Shown piece after piece: positions 17,776-26,599 of a stretch of 64,000 bases of DNA. Source of the stretch: an uncultured Lachnospiraceae bacterium (lineage in GTDB: Bacteria; Bacillota; Clostridia; Lachnospirales; Lachnospiraceae). The notes under the pieces are model-generated. The model was not told the origin of the DNA and did not search any database. It was given only the letters and a program-made list of their open reading frames with translations. The translations under genes and the position numbers were made by a program. The stretch lies in the NCBI GenBank assembly GCA_900544685.1, contig UQWA01000001.1:144410-208409 (forward strand). The letters are read 5' to 3'. How positions within the stretch are numbered: position 1 is the first letter of the stretch; each line of letters opens with the position of its first letter.

Positions 17776-17891
17776 GTTCAGATAAATAAAGCGTTTTTAC
17801 AGAATGAGATCACGTTTATCAGAAATGCTGAGAAGAATTGACAGAAAAAATATGGCAGCTTGAAAAGATTATAGAAAAAGAGGAATGGAGC

Positions 17892-18896
17892 ATGAATAAA
17901 AAAGTAAAAATCCTGGTTGTTGGAAGTTTTGTTATGGATACCATTTCCAGTACTGAAATTTTTCCGGAATCTGGTCAGACTGTTTTAGGATATCAATATA
18001 CAACAGCCCCGGGAGGAAAAGGAGCAAATCAGGCAATGGAAGCTGCACTTCTTGGTGCAGAAGTAACCATGGTTGGAAAAGTAGGAACAGATGCGTTTGG
18101 AGACAGGATGATTGAGTCCCTGCAGAGTGCAGGAGTGAATACAGACTTTGTAGGAAGACAGCCGGATGTCAGCAGTGGTATCGGAAATGTTATACTTACG
18201 ACAAAAAATGGTGTGCTTCAGAATAATCGGATTATTGTGATTCCTGGTGCCAATATGAAAATTACACCGGAAGATGTGGCATTCTTAAAAGAGGCTGTCG
18301 GAGAATATGACATGGTGATGCTTCAGCTGGAAATACCAATGGAGATTAATGAACTGGTTGCGAAATATGCATATGATAAGGGAGTACCGGTTATGTTAAA
18401 TCCGGCACCGATTGCTCCACTTTCAGAAGATTTTATGAGCCATATCACCTACTTATCACCAAATGAGACAGAAGCAGCAGCACTTCTGAACTGTTTTATT
18501 CGTGAAGAAGGACAGGTGATGACAGAAGAAGCAATAAAAGGAATAAAAGAGGCAATGCGAAAGAAAAATCTTCAGAAACTACTGTTAACGCTGGGAGATG
18601 CGGGTGCGATGACGATTGACGGCGAAAATGTAGTATTTAAACCGGCTGTACCAAATATTAAAGCTGTGGATCCGACAGCGGCAGGAGATTCATTTGTAGC
18701 TGCATTCTGTGTTGCCAAAGGTTCTGGACTGAATGATGGGGATGCTATGGCATTTGCCAATATGATTGCAGCAGTTACTGTTTCCAAAATGGGTGCGCAG
18801 CCATCGCTGTCCAGCCTGAAAGTGGCGAAAGAGTTCCATAAAGAAGCAGGAAGGGATGTTTCGATTATTGAGAAAGTAGAGGAATTACAGAAATGA
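17892..18896 (+). CDS. PfkB-family sugar kinase (ribokinase-like)
   Basis: The 334-residue protein has both PfkB signatures: the N-terminal GGKGANQAMEAALLGAEV near residue 40 and the ATP/catalytic DPTAAGDSFVAAF near residue 257, where Asp is the catalytic base. The usual GAGD is replaced by AAGD, which is common in ribokinases. It phosphorylates a pentose or related sugar. The start at 17892 follows AGGAATGGAGC. Its stop overlaps the start of the SIS isomerase gene (ATGA), so the two act in sequence. Confidence 0.9.
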   Translation: MNKKVKILVVGSFVMDTISSTEIFPESGQTVLGYQYTTAPGGKGANQAMEAALLGAEVTMVGKVGTDAFGDRMIESLQSAGVNTDFVGRQPDVSSGIGNVILTTKNGVLQNNRIIVIPGANMKITPEDVAFLKEAVGEYDMVMLQLEIPMEINELVAKYAYDKGVPVMLNPAPIAPLSEDFMSHITYLSPNETEAAALLNCFIREEGQVMTEEAIKGIKEAMRKKNLQKLLLTLGDAGAMTIDGENVVFKPAVPNIKAVDPTAAGDSFVAAFCVAKGSGLNDGDAMAFANMIAAVTVSKMGAQPSLSSLKVAKEFHKEAGRDVSIIEKVEELQK

Positions 18897-19504
18897 CAGA
18901 AATGGGAAATAAAGCATTAGATGTATTTTTGGAAGCTGTGAAGGAACAGGTAACATATACAATCGAAAGTGTGGATAAAGAAGCACTTGGCAAGGCGGCA
19001 GAGCTGATACAGGAATCTGTAAAAAATGGTGGCCGGATTCATGTGACAGGAATTGGTAAACCGGGACATTTAGCTGGCTATATATCTTCATTAATGGCAT
19101 CTACCGGAACACCGACCTATTTCTTACACGGAACGGAAGCGGTACATGGATCCAGCGGACAGCTTGTAGAAGGAGATGTAGTAATTGCAATCTCCAACAG
19201 TGGCAACACAGATGAACTGATGGCAACGATAGCCTGTGTAATTGATAATGGATGTAAAGTAATAGGTGTAACAGGTAATTCATCCAGTAAACTGGCATTA
19301 AACAGTGATGTATGTCTGTTGGCGGATATTGAAAAAGAAGGCGGTCCATTGAACCGTGCGCCAAGAAACTCTATTTTAGCAGAAATGTTAGTCCTTCAGA
19401 TGCTGACGGTGATTTTACAGGCAGACTGCAATGTAACACCGGAACAGTATGTAAAACATCATCCACATGGAGCCCTCGGAAAGTTAAGAGAAGGAGAGGT
19501 ATAA
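18893..19504 (+). CDS. SIS-domain sugar-phosphate isomerase (arabinose-5-phosphate isomerase-like)
   Basis: The 203-residue protein is a single SIS domain with GGRIHVTGIGKPGHLAGYISSLMASTG near residue 45, FLHGTEAVHGSSGQL near 80 and ISNSGNTDEL near 103, strongly reminiscent of KdsD/GutQ D-arabinose-5-phosphate isomerases but without their C-terminal CBS domains. It ends with the HPHGALGKL motif shared by that group. With the kinase upstream it could convert D-arabinose 5-phosphate to D-ribulose 5-phosphate. Exact substrate is inferred. Confidence 0.82.
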   Translation: MTEMGNKALDVFLEAVKEQVTYTIESVDKEALGKAAELIQESVKNGGRIHVTGIGKPGHLAGYISSLMASTGTPTYFLHGTEAVHGSSGQLVEGDVVIAISNSGNTDELMATIACVIDNGCKVIGVTGNSSSKLALNSDVCLLADIEKEGGPLNRAPRNSILAEMLVLQMLTVILQADCNVTPEQYVKHHPHGALGKLREGEV

Positions 19505-19508
19505 AAAT

Positions 19509-19919
19509 ATGACAACAACAAAGTTAATTAATCCGGATATTTTAGCTGCACTTGCGTATTGTGGGCATGGAAGCAAAGTGCTGATTGCAGATGCGAATTA
19601 TCCGCTGGCAGAAAAAAGCGGAAATGCCAGAAAAGTATATCTTGGTCTGACAAGAGGATTACCGACAGTAACGGATGTATTAGAGGCCATTCTTTCAGTA
19701 GTGAATGTTGAAAAAGCTGAAGTTATGGTGCCGGAAGAAGGACCAGAACCTGAGATCTTTGAAGAATTCCGCAGCCAGTTAAATGGAATGGAACTTTCCG
19801 GAATGGGAAGATATGAATACTATGATGCATGTATGGAAGAAAATGCTGTTTATCTGGCAATCAGTACAGGAGAACAGAGAACATTTGCGAATATTCTGCT
19901 TACGATCGGATGCGCTTAA
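19509..19919 (+). CDS. RbsD/FucU-family sugar mutarotase
   Basis: The 136-residue protein has the CGHGSKVLIADANYP motif with the catalytic His and Asp near residues 19-28 and a C-terminal ISTGEQRTFANILLTIGC segment typical of the FucU/RbsD family. It looks closer to FucU (L-fucose mutarotase) than to RbsD. Since D-arabinose shares ring configuration with L-fucose, this fits the kinase and arabinose-5-phosphate isomerase upstream. It starts 5 bases after the isomerase stop, with AGAGAGG as ribosome site. Confidence 0.85.
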   Translation: MTTTKLINPDILAALAYCGHGSKVLIADANYPLAEKSGNARKVYLGLTRGLPTVTDVLEAILSVVNVEKAEVMVPEEGPEPEIFEEFRSQLNGMELSGMGRYEYYDACMEENAVYLAISTGEQRTFANILLTIGCA

Positions 19920-20000
19920 ATGCTAAATAGAATGCCATTTTGATTCAGAAGGTGAAATTACAGTGGCACAGTATGGAAAAAAGTGAATAAAATGCCAATA

Positions 20001-20046
20001 AAAAAGCACAGTTTTCGACAAAATCAGTCAGAAAGCTGTGCTTTTT
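20001..20046. terminator. Hairpin terminator, U/A tracts on both sides
   Basis: AAAAAGCACAG (20001-20011) pairs perfectly with CTGTGCTTTTT (20036-20046). It can terminate transcription in either direction and lies after the FucU-like gene. The rest of 19920-20186 holds no gene. Confidence 0.8.
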
Positions 20047-20186
20047 CTATGGTATATTTTCATTCTGATATCAAACTGCATAAAAAACCTCCTCCAAAGC
20101 AAAAAATTCCCATCCTGTTGCACAAAAGAAAACTGCGTTATCATACTGGCATAAGGAAAAAGAAAACAAAAACGGGGGGAAATCAT

Positions 20187-20414
20187 ATGAATGAAATCAT
20201 AGTTTCCATGAACCATATAAGCAAGAGTTTTCCGGGTGTGAAGGCACTGGATGATGTGCATTTCGAACTGAGATCCGGTGAGGTTATGGCACTTCTGGGA
20301 GAAAATGGTCTGAACATGATCGGTGCACAGGTAGGTATCCAGCGAGTAGTCATCGGTGTCATCGTAGTAGTAGCCGTTCTTCTGGACGTAGTCGTACGTA
20401 ACGGAAAATTATGA
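20187..20414 (+). pseudogene. In-frame rbsA-start / rbsC-end deletion scar (sugar ABC transporter remnant)
   Basis: The 75-residue reading frame has a good ribosome site (CGGGGGGA) and begins like a ribose-type ABC ATPase: [31 protein letters not shown], stopping inside the Walker A motif. It then switches without a frame change to [27 protein letters not shown], the last helix of an RbsC-type permease. A deletion of the rest of the ATPase and nearly all of the permease (about 2.3 kb by usual gene sizes) explains this. The product cannot be functional, and the kinase-isomerase-mutarotase genes upstream have lost their importer here. Confidence 0.82.
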
Positions 20415-20516
20415 ATGATTCAGAGTATAGAACAATGTATTTACCATTAACAGAGTTGAGAATCCATTATGATAAATAAAAAATCAGGTATTGGAGGCAT
20501 GTAAACAATTCGTCGA

Positions 20517-20546
20517 TTGACGAAAATACCAGCTATAGTGTATACC
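20517..20546 (+). promoter_or_regulatory. Probable promoter of the XRE regulator
   Basis: TTGACG (20517-20522) and TATACC (20541-20546) are spaced by 18 and lie 30 bases before the gene at 20577. Confidence 0.4.
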
Positions 20547-20576
20547 AGAGTCAGAAAAGGATGGAGGAACTGATAA

Positions 20577-21767
20577 ATGGATGCAAAGAAGTTTGGTGCA
20601 TTTATTTCTGACCGAAGAAAACAGCAGTATATGACGCAGGCAGAGCTTGCAGGGAAGATCGGTGTGACGGATAAGGCAGTCAGCCGTTGGGAACGAGGAC
20701 TAGGATTTCCGGATATTAACACCATGGAACCGCTGGCAGATGCACTGGGGATCTCATTGTTGGAATTGATGAGGTCAGAGGTACAGGATGCAGACAATGA
20801 TCCAAAAGCAGAGACAATGAGCAGGGACGGATGGAATAGCCAGAAAGAACAAAAATGTGGAACTTCCCGGACGGACGGAGAAAACAAGAATGATGGAGAG
20901 CCTCAAAATGGAAGTGTGACGAAAGAAAAAGATACATTATACACATCAGCGGAGGTGACAGAGATGATGCATACTATGGAAGAGATTCGAAAGCAGCAAC
21001 AGCATCAGGATAAGATGGCAGGTTATCTTGCCGTACCTGTAATTCTGATTGTGACAATCCTGACTAAGCTGTCCGGGCAGGCCAGTCTGGGCGGTGCTGT
21101 TTTCGTCGGTTTTCTTGCTGCAGGACCGGTAGTATCCGGCTATTATCTCTGGAAAAATCGGGCAGATGCGGAGAGCCGGAGAATCTATGGAGCCTTTACT
21201 TTTTTGCTGGCAGGATTTTTTCTGGTATTGTGTTCGGTTATGATACCAGACAGCTTCTGGGATCATCATGCTCAGGGAGCAAATCTTGTTACCTGTATGT
21301 TGAATCTGGGGCTTATGGTTTATCTGGATTATCATGTCCTGAAAAGCTTGCGTCGGGAGAAGAAAGGTCCGATTGCCGGTTTTATGGTGCTGATAGTAAA
21401 TATTTTGCTTGTTGCATGGACGCTGCATGGGTTTGCTGCCAGATCCATTGAAAATGCAGTAGGCACCAGCCGAGGAGATGTGGCAGAGCAGTATGCCACA
21501 CAGCTTCTTATCAATGAAAAAGATCTTGAAGAGGCCTGGGTAGTGGGGTATAGTTATAACCAGATTGATCTGCATCCGGATGTCTATCGTGTAGCATTTA
21601 CCTATTATGCTAATGAAGAAGATGCAAAAACTGGTGAAGAAAGCTGCTACGGATATGATATTCAGGTGGATTCGGATTACAAAATAACCATAAAAGAGGA
21701 AAGCACTGCGATTGGTGAAGATATGTGGACAGAGATGTCACAGGAGAGTGAGACGGAAGTATCATGA
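20577..21767 (+). CDS. XRE-family HTH regulator with membrane domain
   Basis: The 396-residue protein has an N-terminal Cro/CI-type HTH (residues 5-62; MTQAELAGKIGVTDKAVSRWERG), a polar, low-complexity linker to about residue 140, then four to five hydrophobic segments (residues 150-295) and a C-terminal extracytoplasmic or cytoplasmic domain rich in acidic residues. Such membrane-anchored HTH proteins are common in Lachnospiraceae, but their signals are unknown. It lies upstream of a HAD phosphatase gene without obvious terminator. The ribosome site GGATGGAGG is strong. Confidence 0.8.
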   Translation: MDAKKFGAFISDRRKQQYMTQAELAGKIGVTDKAVSRWERGLGFPDINTMEPLADALGISLLELMRSEVQDADNDPKAETMSRDGWNSQKEQKCGTSRTDGENKNDGEPQNGSVTKEKDTLYTSAEVTEMMHTMEEIRKQQQHQDKMAGYLAVPVILIVTILTKLSGQASLGGAVFVGFLAAGPVVSGYYLWKNRADAESRRIYGAFTFLLAGFFLVLCSVMIPDSFWDHHAQGANLVTCMLNLGLMVYLDYHVLKSLRREKKGPIAGFMVLIVNILLVAWTLHGFAARSIENAVGTSRGDVAEQYATQLLINEKDLEEAWVVGYSYNQIDLHPDVYRVAFTYYANEEDAKTGEESCYGYDIQVDSDYKITIKEESTAIGEDMWTEMSQESETEVS

Positions 21768-21821
21768 TACAGATATCAGATCAAACAAAACAGCTAATGC
21801 AGTGCGGAAAAAGGACAATAT

Positions 21822-22466
21822 ATGAGATACAAATTAGCCATATTCGATTTAGACGGAACCATTTTAGATACTTTAGAGGACCTGGCAGACAGCACGAATT
21901 ATGCGCTGTCTGTTTATCATATGCCGGAGCATACCATTGATGAGGTACGCTGGTTTGTGGGAAATGGCATACATAAGCTGATCGAGCGTGCGGTACCGAA
22001 AGGCAGCAGTGATGAGCAGATTGAGCAGGTATTTACTACATTTAAAGAATATTACAAAGACCATTGTGCAGTGAAAACCCGTCCTTATAGCGGAATCATG
22101 GAGCTTTTAAAGAGTTTACGTGAAAAAGGCATCCTCACAGCGGTAGTCTCTAACAAAGGGGACTTTGCGGTGCAGATTCTCTGTGAAGACTATTTCAGGG
22201 GAATGTTTGATTTTGCAGTGGGCGAGCGGGAAGGCATCCGCAGAAAACCGGCACCGGACAGCGTACTGGCGGTTCTGGAAAAGTTCCAGATCAGCAAAGA
22301 CGAGGCAGTCTATATCGGCGATTCTGAAGTAGACATCCAGACTGCTTTCCATGCCGGTATGAAAGAAATCGCAGTCACATGGGGATTCCGTCCGGAAAGT
22401 TTCTTAAAAGAAAACGGGGCGGACTGCATCGTTCATACCCCGGAAGAACTATTGGAGAGGCTTTAA
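21822..22466 (+). CDS. HAD-superfamily phosphatase (phosphoglycolate phosphatase-like)
   Basis: The 214-residue protein has HAD motif I FDLDGTILDT (residues 8-17, nucleophile Asp), motif II VVSNKG near 108, the motif III lysine in RRKPAPDS and motif IV YIGDSEVDIQTA near 167, with a small helical cap (subfamily IA). It resembles Gph/PpaX phosphatases that dephosphorylate small phosphorylated metabolites. The gene stands between the XRE regulator and the ABC importer; substrate is not evident. Confidence 0.85.
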   Translation: MRYKLAIFDLDGTILDTLEDLADSTNYALSVYHMPEHTIDEVRWFVGNGIHKLIERAVPKGSSDEQIEQVFTTFKEYYKDHCAVKTRPYSGIMELLKSLREKGILTAVVSNKGDFAVQILCEDYFRGMFDFAVGEREGIRRKPAPDSVLAVLEKFQISKDEAVYIGDSEVDIQTAFHAGMKEIAVTWGFRPESFLKENGADCIVHTPEELLERL

Positions 22467-22534
22467 AAATATACCCAAATAAACTATTTCTTTTCGTATT
22501 TTTCCTGATATAAAAAAGAGTGAAAAGAATTGAC

Positions 22535-22564
22535 ACGACAATTTTTTTATTATACAGTTATAAT
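22535..22564 (+). promoter_or_regulatory. Promoter for the BMP-type binding protein
   Basis: ACGACA (22535-22540) and a consensus TATAAT (22559-22564) are spaced by 18. A perfect TTGACA lies at 22530-22535 but is 23 bases from that -10, so the -35 choice is uncertain. Confidence 0.5.
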
Positions 22565-22610
22565 CGTGAGTACTAATAAAACTTTTATATTTTTGAGGAG
22601 GAAGCAGAGG

Positions 22611-23786
22611 ATGAAACGTACAAAATTACTTGCAGTGTTAATGACAACAGCAATCGCAGCTACAGGTGCGGTGTGTGCAGCAGATGCAGAAGGTATTGCG
22701 GCAGAGGATCTGAAGGTCGGAGCCATCTACATCGGCGATGAAAACGAAGGTTATACCGCTGCACATATGGCAGGTATAGATGAGATGATGGAGACATTTG
22801 GGCTGGAAGAATCTCAGGTGATTGAGAAGACGCTGATCGGGGAAGACGAGACATGTTATGACGCTGCAGCAGACCTGGCAGACCAGGGATGCCAGATTAT
22901 CTTTGGTACCAGCTTTGGTCATGAGACTTATCTGATGCAGGCAGCAGGCGAGTTCCCGGACGTACAGTTCTGTCATGCAACAGGATATCAGGCAGCAAGC
23001 AGCGGACTGGATAACATGCACAACTACTTCGATAACATCTATGAAGCAAGATATGTATCCGGTGTGGTTGCGGGACTGAAGCTGAATGAGATGATCGAGA
23101 ATGGTGACATTACAGAAGACCAGGCAAGAATCGGATACGTTGGTGCATATCCATACGCAGAAGTAATTTCCGGATTTACATCCTTCTATCTTGGCGCAAA
23201 GAGCCAGTGCCCATCCGTTACTATGGAAGTAAAATACACCAACAGCTGGGCAAGCTTTGACCTGGAAAAAGAATGTGCAGAAGCGCTGATCGCAGACGGA
23301 TGTGTACTGATCGGACAGCATGCAGATACCACAGGTGCTCCTACCGCGGCTCAGGCAGCAGGCGTTCCATGTGTAGGTTACAATGTAGACATGATCGAGA
23401 CCGCTCCTGACAGTGCTCTGACCTCCTCTAGCAATAACTGGGGTGTATATTACACTTACGCAGTACAGTGCATGATCGACGGAACAGAGATTGAAAAAGA
23501 CTGGACAGCAGGTCTGAAGGACGGTGCTGTTCTGATTACTCCTCTGAATGAAAAGGCAGTAGCAGAAGGAACACAGGAAGTTGTAGACGAAGTAGAGAGC
23601 CAGATCGAAGACGGATCTCTGCACGTATTTGATACAGCTACATGGACAGTAGATGGTAAGACACTGGATACTTACGAAAAGAACGGTATCGAGTATATCT
23701 CTGACGGATATTTCCACGAATCTGAATATGGATCAGCTCCGGCATTTGATATCATCATCGATGGTATTGATTCTATCGTAGAATAA
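22611..23786 (+). CDS. BMP-family ABC transporter substrate-binding protein
   Basis: The 391-residue protein starts with a signal peptide (MKRTKLLAVLMTTAIAATGAVCA) and is a BMP/PnrA-type periplasmic-binding-fold protein with VGAIYIGDENEGYTAAHMAG near residue 37 and an IIFGTSFGHETYLMQAA segment. BMP proteins bind purine nucleosides in several bacteria. The signal region has a cysteine at residue 22, but valine precedes it, so a classical lipobox is doubtful. GAGGAGGAAG upstream fixes the start at 22611. It belongs to the importer encoded after the structured repeat. Confidence 0.88.
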   Translation: MKRTKLLAVLMTTAIAATGAVCAADAEGIAAEDLKVGAIYIGDENEGYTAAHMAGIDEMMETFGLEESQVIEKTLIGEDETCYDAAADLADQGCQIIFGTSFGHETYLMQAAGEFPDVQFCHATGYQAASSGLDNMHNYFDNIYEARYVSGVVAGLKLNEMIENGDITEDQARIGYVGAYPYAEVISGFTSFYLGAKSQCPSVTMEVKYTNSWASFDLEKECAEALIADGCVLIGQHADTTGAPTAAQAAGVPCVGYNVDMIETAPDSALTSSSNNWGVYYTYAVQCMIDGTEIEKDWTAGLKDGAVLITPLNEKAVAEGTQEVVDEVESQIEDGSLHVFDTATWTVDGKTLDTYEKNGIEYISDGYFHESEYGSAPAFDIIIDGIDSIVE

Positions 23787-23830
23787 GAAACAGGGAAACC
23801 TATCAAAGGGGGTTGCAGCAATGCAGCCCC

Positions 23831-23950
23831 TATATTTTATAGCAGGAGCTATAAAATATAGAGCCTCTGGCAGATTGCAGAGGTGCGCAGAAGAAACATG
23901 TCATGCAGGCATGACGCGCACCTCGCAGCAAATACGCCAAGGCGTATTTG
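23831..23950 (+). repeat. Structured repeat element, copy 1
   Basis: The element comprises a hairpin TATATTTTATAGC/GCTATAAAATATA (23831-23860), a linker GAGCCTCTGGCAG, then helix GAGGTGCGC (23880-23888) with GCGCACCTC (23916-23924). That helix encloses an 11-base bulge and an inner stem GTCATG/CATGAC (23900-23915). After GCAG comes a last hairpin CAAATACGCC/GGCGTATTTG (23929-23950). The same architecture recurs at 37893-38016 and 38165-38342 with different but compensating bases. Here it lies between the binding protein and the ATPase of the ABC importer, 30 bases before the ATPase start. Confidence 0.8.
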
Positions 23951-23980
23951 ATAATACAGCCGACATAAGGAGGAACATAC

Positions 23981-25519
23981 GTGGAGCAGACATACGCTAT
24001 AGAATTACACAATATCACCAAGCGTTTCGGCAGCGTCACTGCCAATGAAAAAGTAGACCTGGAGGTAAAAAAGGGAGAGATCCTCTGTCTGCTTGGTGAA
24101 AACGGAAGTGGCAAGACCACTTTGATGAATATGATATCCGGTATTTATTATCCGGACGAGGGAATGATTAAGGTAGACGGAAGAGAAGTGAGAATCCGGT
24201 CTCCAAAGGATTCCTTTGACCTTGGAATCGGAATGGTGCATCAGCACTTCAAACTGGTAGACATTCTGACAGCAGCAGAAAATATCATTCTCGGACTGCC
24301 GGGAAAACAGATCCTGAATATGAAGCAGGTGAATAAAGAGATTCTTGAACTGGCTGCAAAATATGGATTCGAGATTGATCCAAAGAAGAAAATCTACCAG
24401 ATGTCCGTATCAGAAAAACAGACAGTAGAGATCATCAAGCTGTTGTACCGCGGCGCCAGAATACTGATTCTGGATGAGCCGACAGCGGTACTGACACCAC
24501 AGGAAGCCGACCGGCTTTTTGAAGTATTAAAGAATATGAAGAAAGACGGATGTTCCATCATCCTGATTACCCATAAGTTACACGAAGTATTGTCCGTATC
24601 CGACCGGGTATCTATTTTGAGAAAAGGTCTCTACATTGATACGGTGAAGACATCCGAAGCTACCGTAGAGTCCCTGACAGAGATGATGGTAGGTGCGAAA
24701 GTTGAACTTAACATCGACCGTCCGGAACCGGTGAATCCGGTGAAGCGTCTGGAACTGAAAAATGTGACCTGCAAGGACATTAATGAAGTAGTAACCCTGG
24801 ATCACGCAGATCTGACGGTATACGGCGGTGAGATTCTGGGTATCGCAGGTATCTCAGGCGGCGGCCAGAAGGAACTGCTGGAGGCCATCGCAGGACTTCA
24901 GCCGGTATCCGAAGGAAGCATCACTTTTTATCCAGAAGAAAACCAGTCAAAAGAGATCGCTAACCTGGATGTGGCAGATATCCGTGCACTGGGCGTGCGT
25001 CTGGCATTCGTGCCGGAAGACCGTCTGGGAATGGGACTGGTTGGATCCATGGATATGACAGACAACATCATGCTGCGAAGCTACCAGAGAGGAAAGTCCA
25101 ATTTCCTGGACCGTAAGACACCGGGTGAGCTGGCACAGAAGATCAAGGATCAGTTAGAGATCGTGACACCAAGTATCTCTGCACCGGTGGGACAGATGTC
25201 AGGTGGAAACGTACAGAAGGTACTGGTGGGACGGGAGATTGCCCAGAAGCCAAAGGTGCTGATGGTAGCTTATCCGACCAGAGGAATCGATATCAACTCA
25301 TCCTATGCCATCTATAACCTGTTAAATGAGCAGAAGAAAAAAGGCGTAGCAGTGATCTGTGTCATTGAAGACCTGGATGTCCTTCTGGAGCTGTGCGACC
25401 GGATTGCCGTACTCTGCGGCGGTCAGATCACGGGAGTACTGGATGGACGTACGGCCAAGAAAGATGAAGTGGGAGTACTGATGACAAAGCATGAGAAGGG
25501 AGGCGTTTCCCATGAATAA
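23981..25519 (+). CDS. ABC transporter ATPase, nucleoside (BMP) type
   Basis: The 512-residue protein contains two fused ABC domains. The first has Walker A GENGSGKTTLM near residue 38, MSVSEKQTVEIIK and Walker B ILILDEPTAVLT near 160. The second is degenerate in Walker A (GISGGGQKELL) but keeps a signature-like MSGGNVQKVLVGRE. This layout is that of the NupO/YufO group. It starts with GTG at 23981 after AAGGAGG. It energises the two permeases encoded next and overlaps the first by 8 bases. Confidence 0.93.
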   Translation: MEQTYAIELHNITKRFGSVTANEKVDLEVKKGEILCLLGENGSGKTTLMNMISGIYYPDEGMIKVDGREVRIRSPKDSFDLGIGMVHQHFKLVDILTAAENIILGLPGKQILNMKQVNKEILELAAKYGFEIDPKKKIYQMSVSEKQTVEIIKLLYRGARILILDEPTAVLTPQEADRLFEVLKNMKKDGCSIILITHKLHEVLSVSDRVSILRKGLYIDTVKTSEATVESLTEMMVGAKVELNIDRPEPVNPVKRLELKNVTCKDINEVVTLDHADLTVYGGEILGIAGISGGGQKELLEAIAGLQPVSEGSITFYPEENQSKEIANLDVADIRALGVRLAFVPEDRLGMGLVGSMDMTDNIMLRSYQRGKSNFLDRKTPGELAQKIKDQLEIVTPSISAPVGQMSGGNVQKVLVGREIAQKPKVLMVAYPTRGIDINSSYAIYNLLNEQKKKGVAVICVIEDLDVLLELCDRIAVLCGGQITGVLDGRTAKKDEVGVLMTKHEKGGVSHE

Positions 25520-26588
25520 AGAACCAATGTTTCATATGTCCAAGCGGGAATCCATCACCCTTGGAAAACGTATCATGATCTACGTGGCAGCCATTCTTCT
25601 GGCACTGATTGTCTGTGCGGCAGTCATTGTGGGACTGGTACACATGAATCCACTGGGGGTTTATAAGGCAATTTTTGACGGCGCACTGGGAAGCAGCCGC
25701 CGTATCTGGATCACGATCCGAGATACGCTGGTACTGTTGTGTATCGCAGTTGGTCTGGCACCGGCATTTAAGATGCGTTTCTGGAATATCGGAGCCGAAG
25801 GACAGGTATTGATCGGTGGTGTGATATCCGCCGCATGCATGATCTATCTGTCTGGCAAAGTGCCAAATGTGGTACTGATTCTGTTGATGCTGGCTGGCAG
25901 TGCCATCGGAGGACTGATCTGGGGACTGATCCCGACTTTCTTCAAGGCACACTGGAACACCAACGAGACACTGTTTACCCTGATGATGAACTACGTAGCC
26001 ATGCAGGTGGTAACTTTCTGTATTTGCTTCTGGGAGAATCCAAAAGGTTCCAACAGTGTAGGTATCATCAATCAGGCAACACAGGCAGGATGGCTGCCAT
26101 CTGTGGCAGGCAATGCCTATTTCTGGAATGTGGTGATTGTTACGATACTGACAGTTGCCATGTTCATCTATCTGAAATACAGCAAACAGGGCTACGAAGT
26201 AGCGGTTGTGGGAGAGAGCGACAGTACTGCGCGCTATGCAGGTATCAACGTCAGCAAGGTTATGCTGCGCACCATGGCAATCTCCGGTGCGATCTGCGGT
26301 ATTGCCGGATTCATTCTGGTCAGCGGTTCCGCACACACCATCTCCACATCCACAGCGAATGGGCGTGGATTTACCGCCATCATCGTAGCATGGATGGCGA
26401 AGTTTAATACCTTCATCATGATTCTGATTGCTTTCGGACTGGTATTTATGGAAAAGGGCGCCACTCAGATTGCATCCCAGTACGGACTGAATGAAAATGC
26501 ATCCAGCATCATGCTTGGAATCATTCTGTTTTTCCTGTTGGGAGCAGAATTCTTTATTAACTATAAAATCGAGAGAAACAGAAAATAG
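25512..26588 (+). CDS. ABC transporter permease, nucleoside type, subunit 1
   Basis: The 358-residue membrane protein has about eight to ten helices and the BPD_transp_2 signatures FWNIGAEGQVLIGG near residue 94 and GLIPTFFKAHWNTNETLFTLMMNY near 143, as in NupP/YufP. GGGAGG precedes the ATG at 25512; an in-frame ATG at 25491 has no such site. It forms the channel with the next gene product. Confidence 0.92.
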   Translation: MNKEPMFHMSKRESITLGKRIMIYVAAILLALIVCAAVIVGLVHMNPLGVYKAIFDGALGSSRRIWITIRDTLVLLCIAVGLAPAFKMRFWNIGAEGQVLIGGVISAACMIYLSGKVPNVVLILLMLAGSAIGGLIWGLIPTFFKAHWNTNETLFTLMMNYVAMQVVTFCICFWENPKGSNSVGIINQATQAGWLPSVAGNAYFWNVVIVTILTVAMFIYLKYSKQGYEVAVVGESDSTARYAGINVSKVMLRTMAISGAICGIAGFILVSGSAHTISTSTANGRGFTAIIVAWMAKFNTFIMILIAFGLVFMEKGATQIASQYGLNENASSIMLGIILFFLLGAEFFINYKIERNRK

Positions 26589-26599
26589 GAGGAACTGCA

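Noticed and set aside
22638..23717. Long minus-strand reading frame of 359 codons
   Set aside because: It lies exactly opposite the BMP-binding protein, has cysteine-rich, unnatural composition and no ribosome site; it is a shadow of the plus-strand codon bias.
23830..24120. Minus-strand frame across repeat copy 1 (and 38195-38422 across copy 2)
   Set aside because: The frames come from the structured repeat; sequence differences between copies keep RNA pairing, not amino acids.
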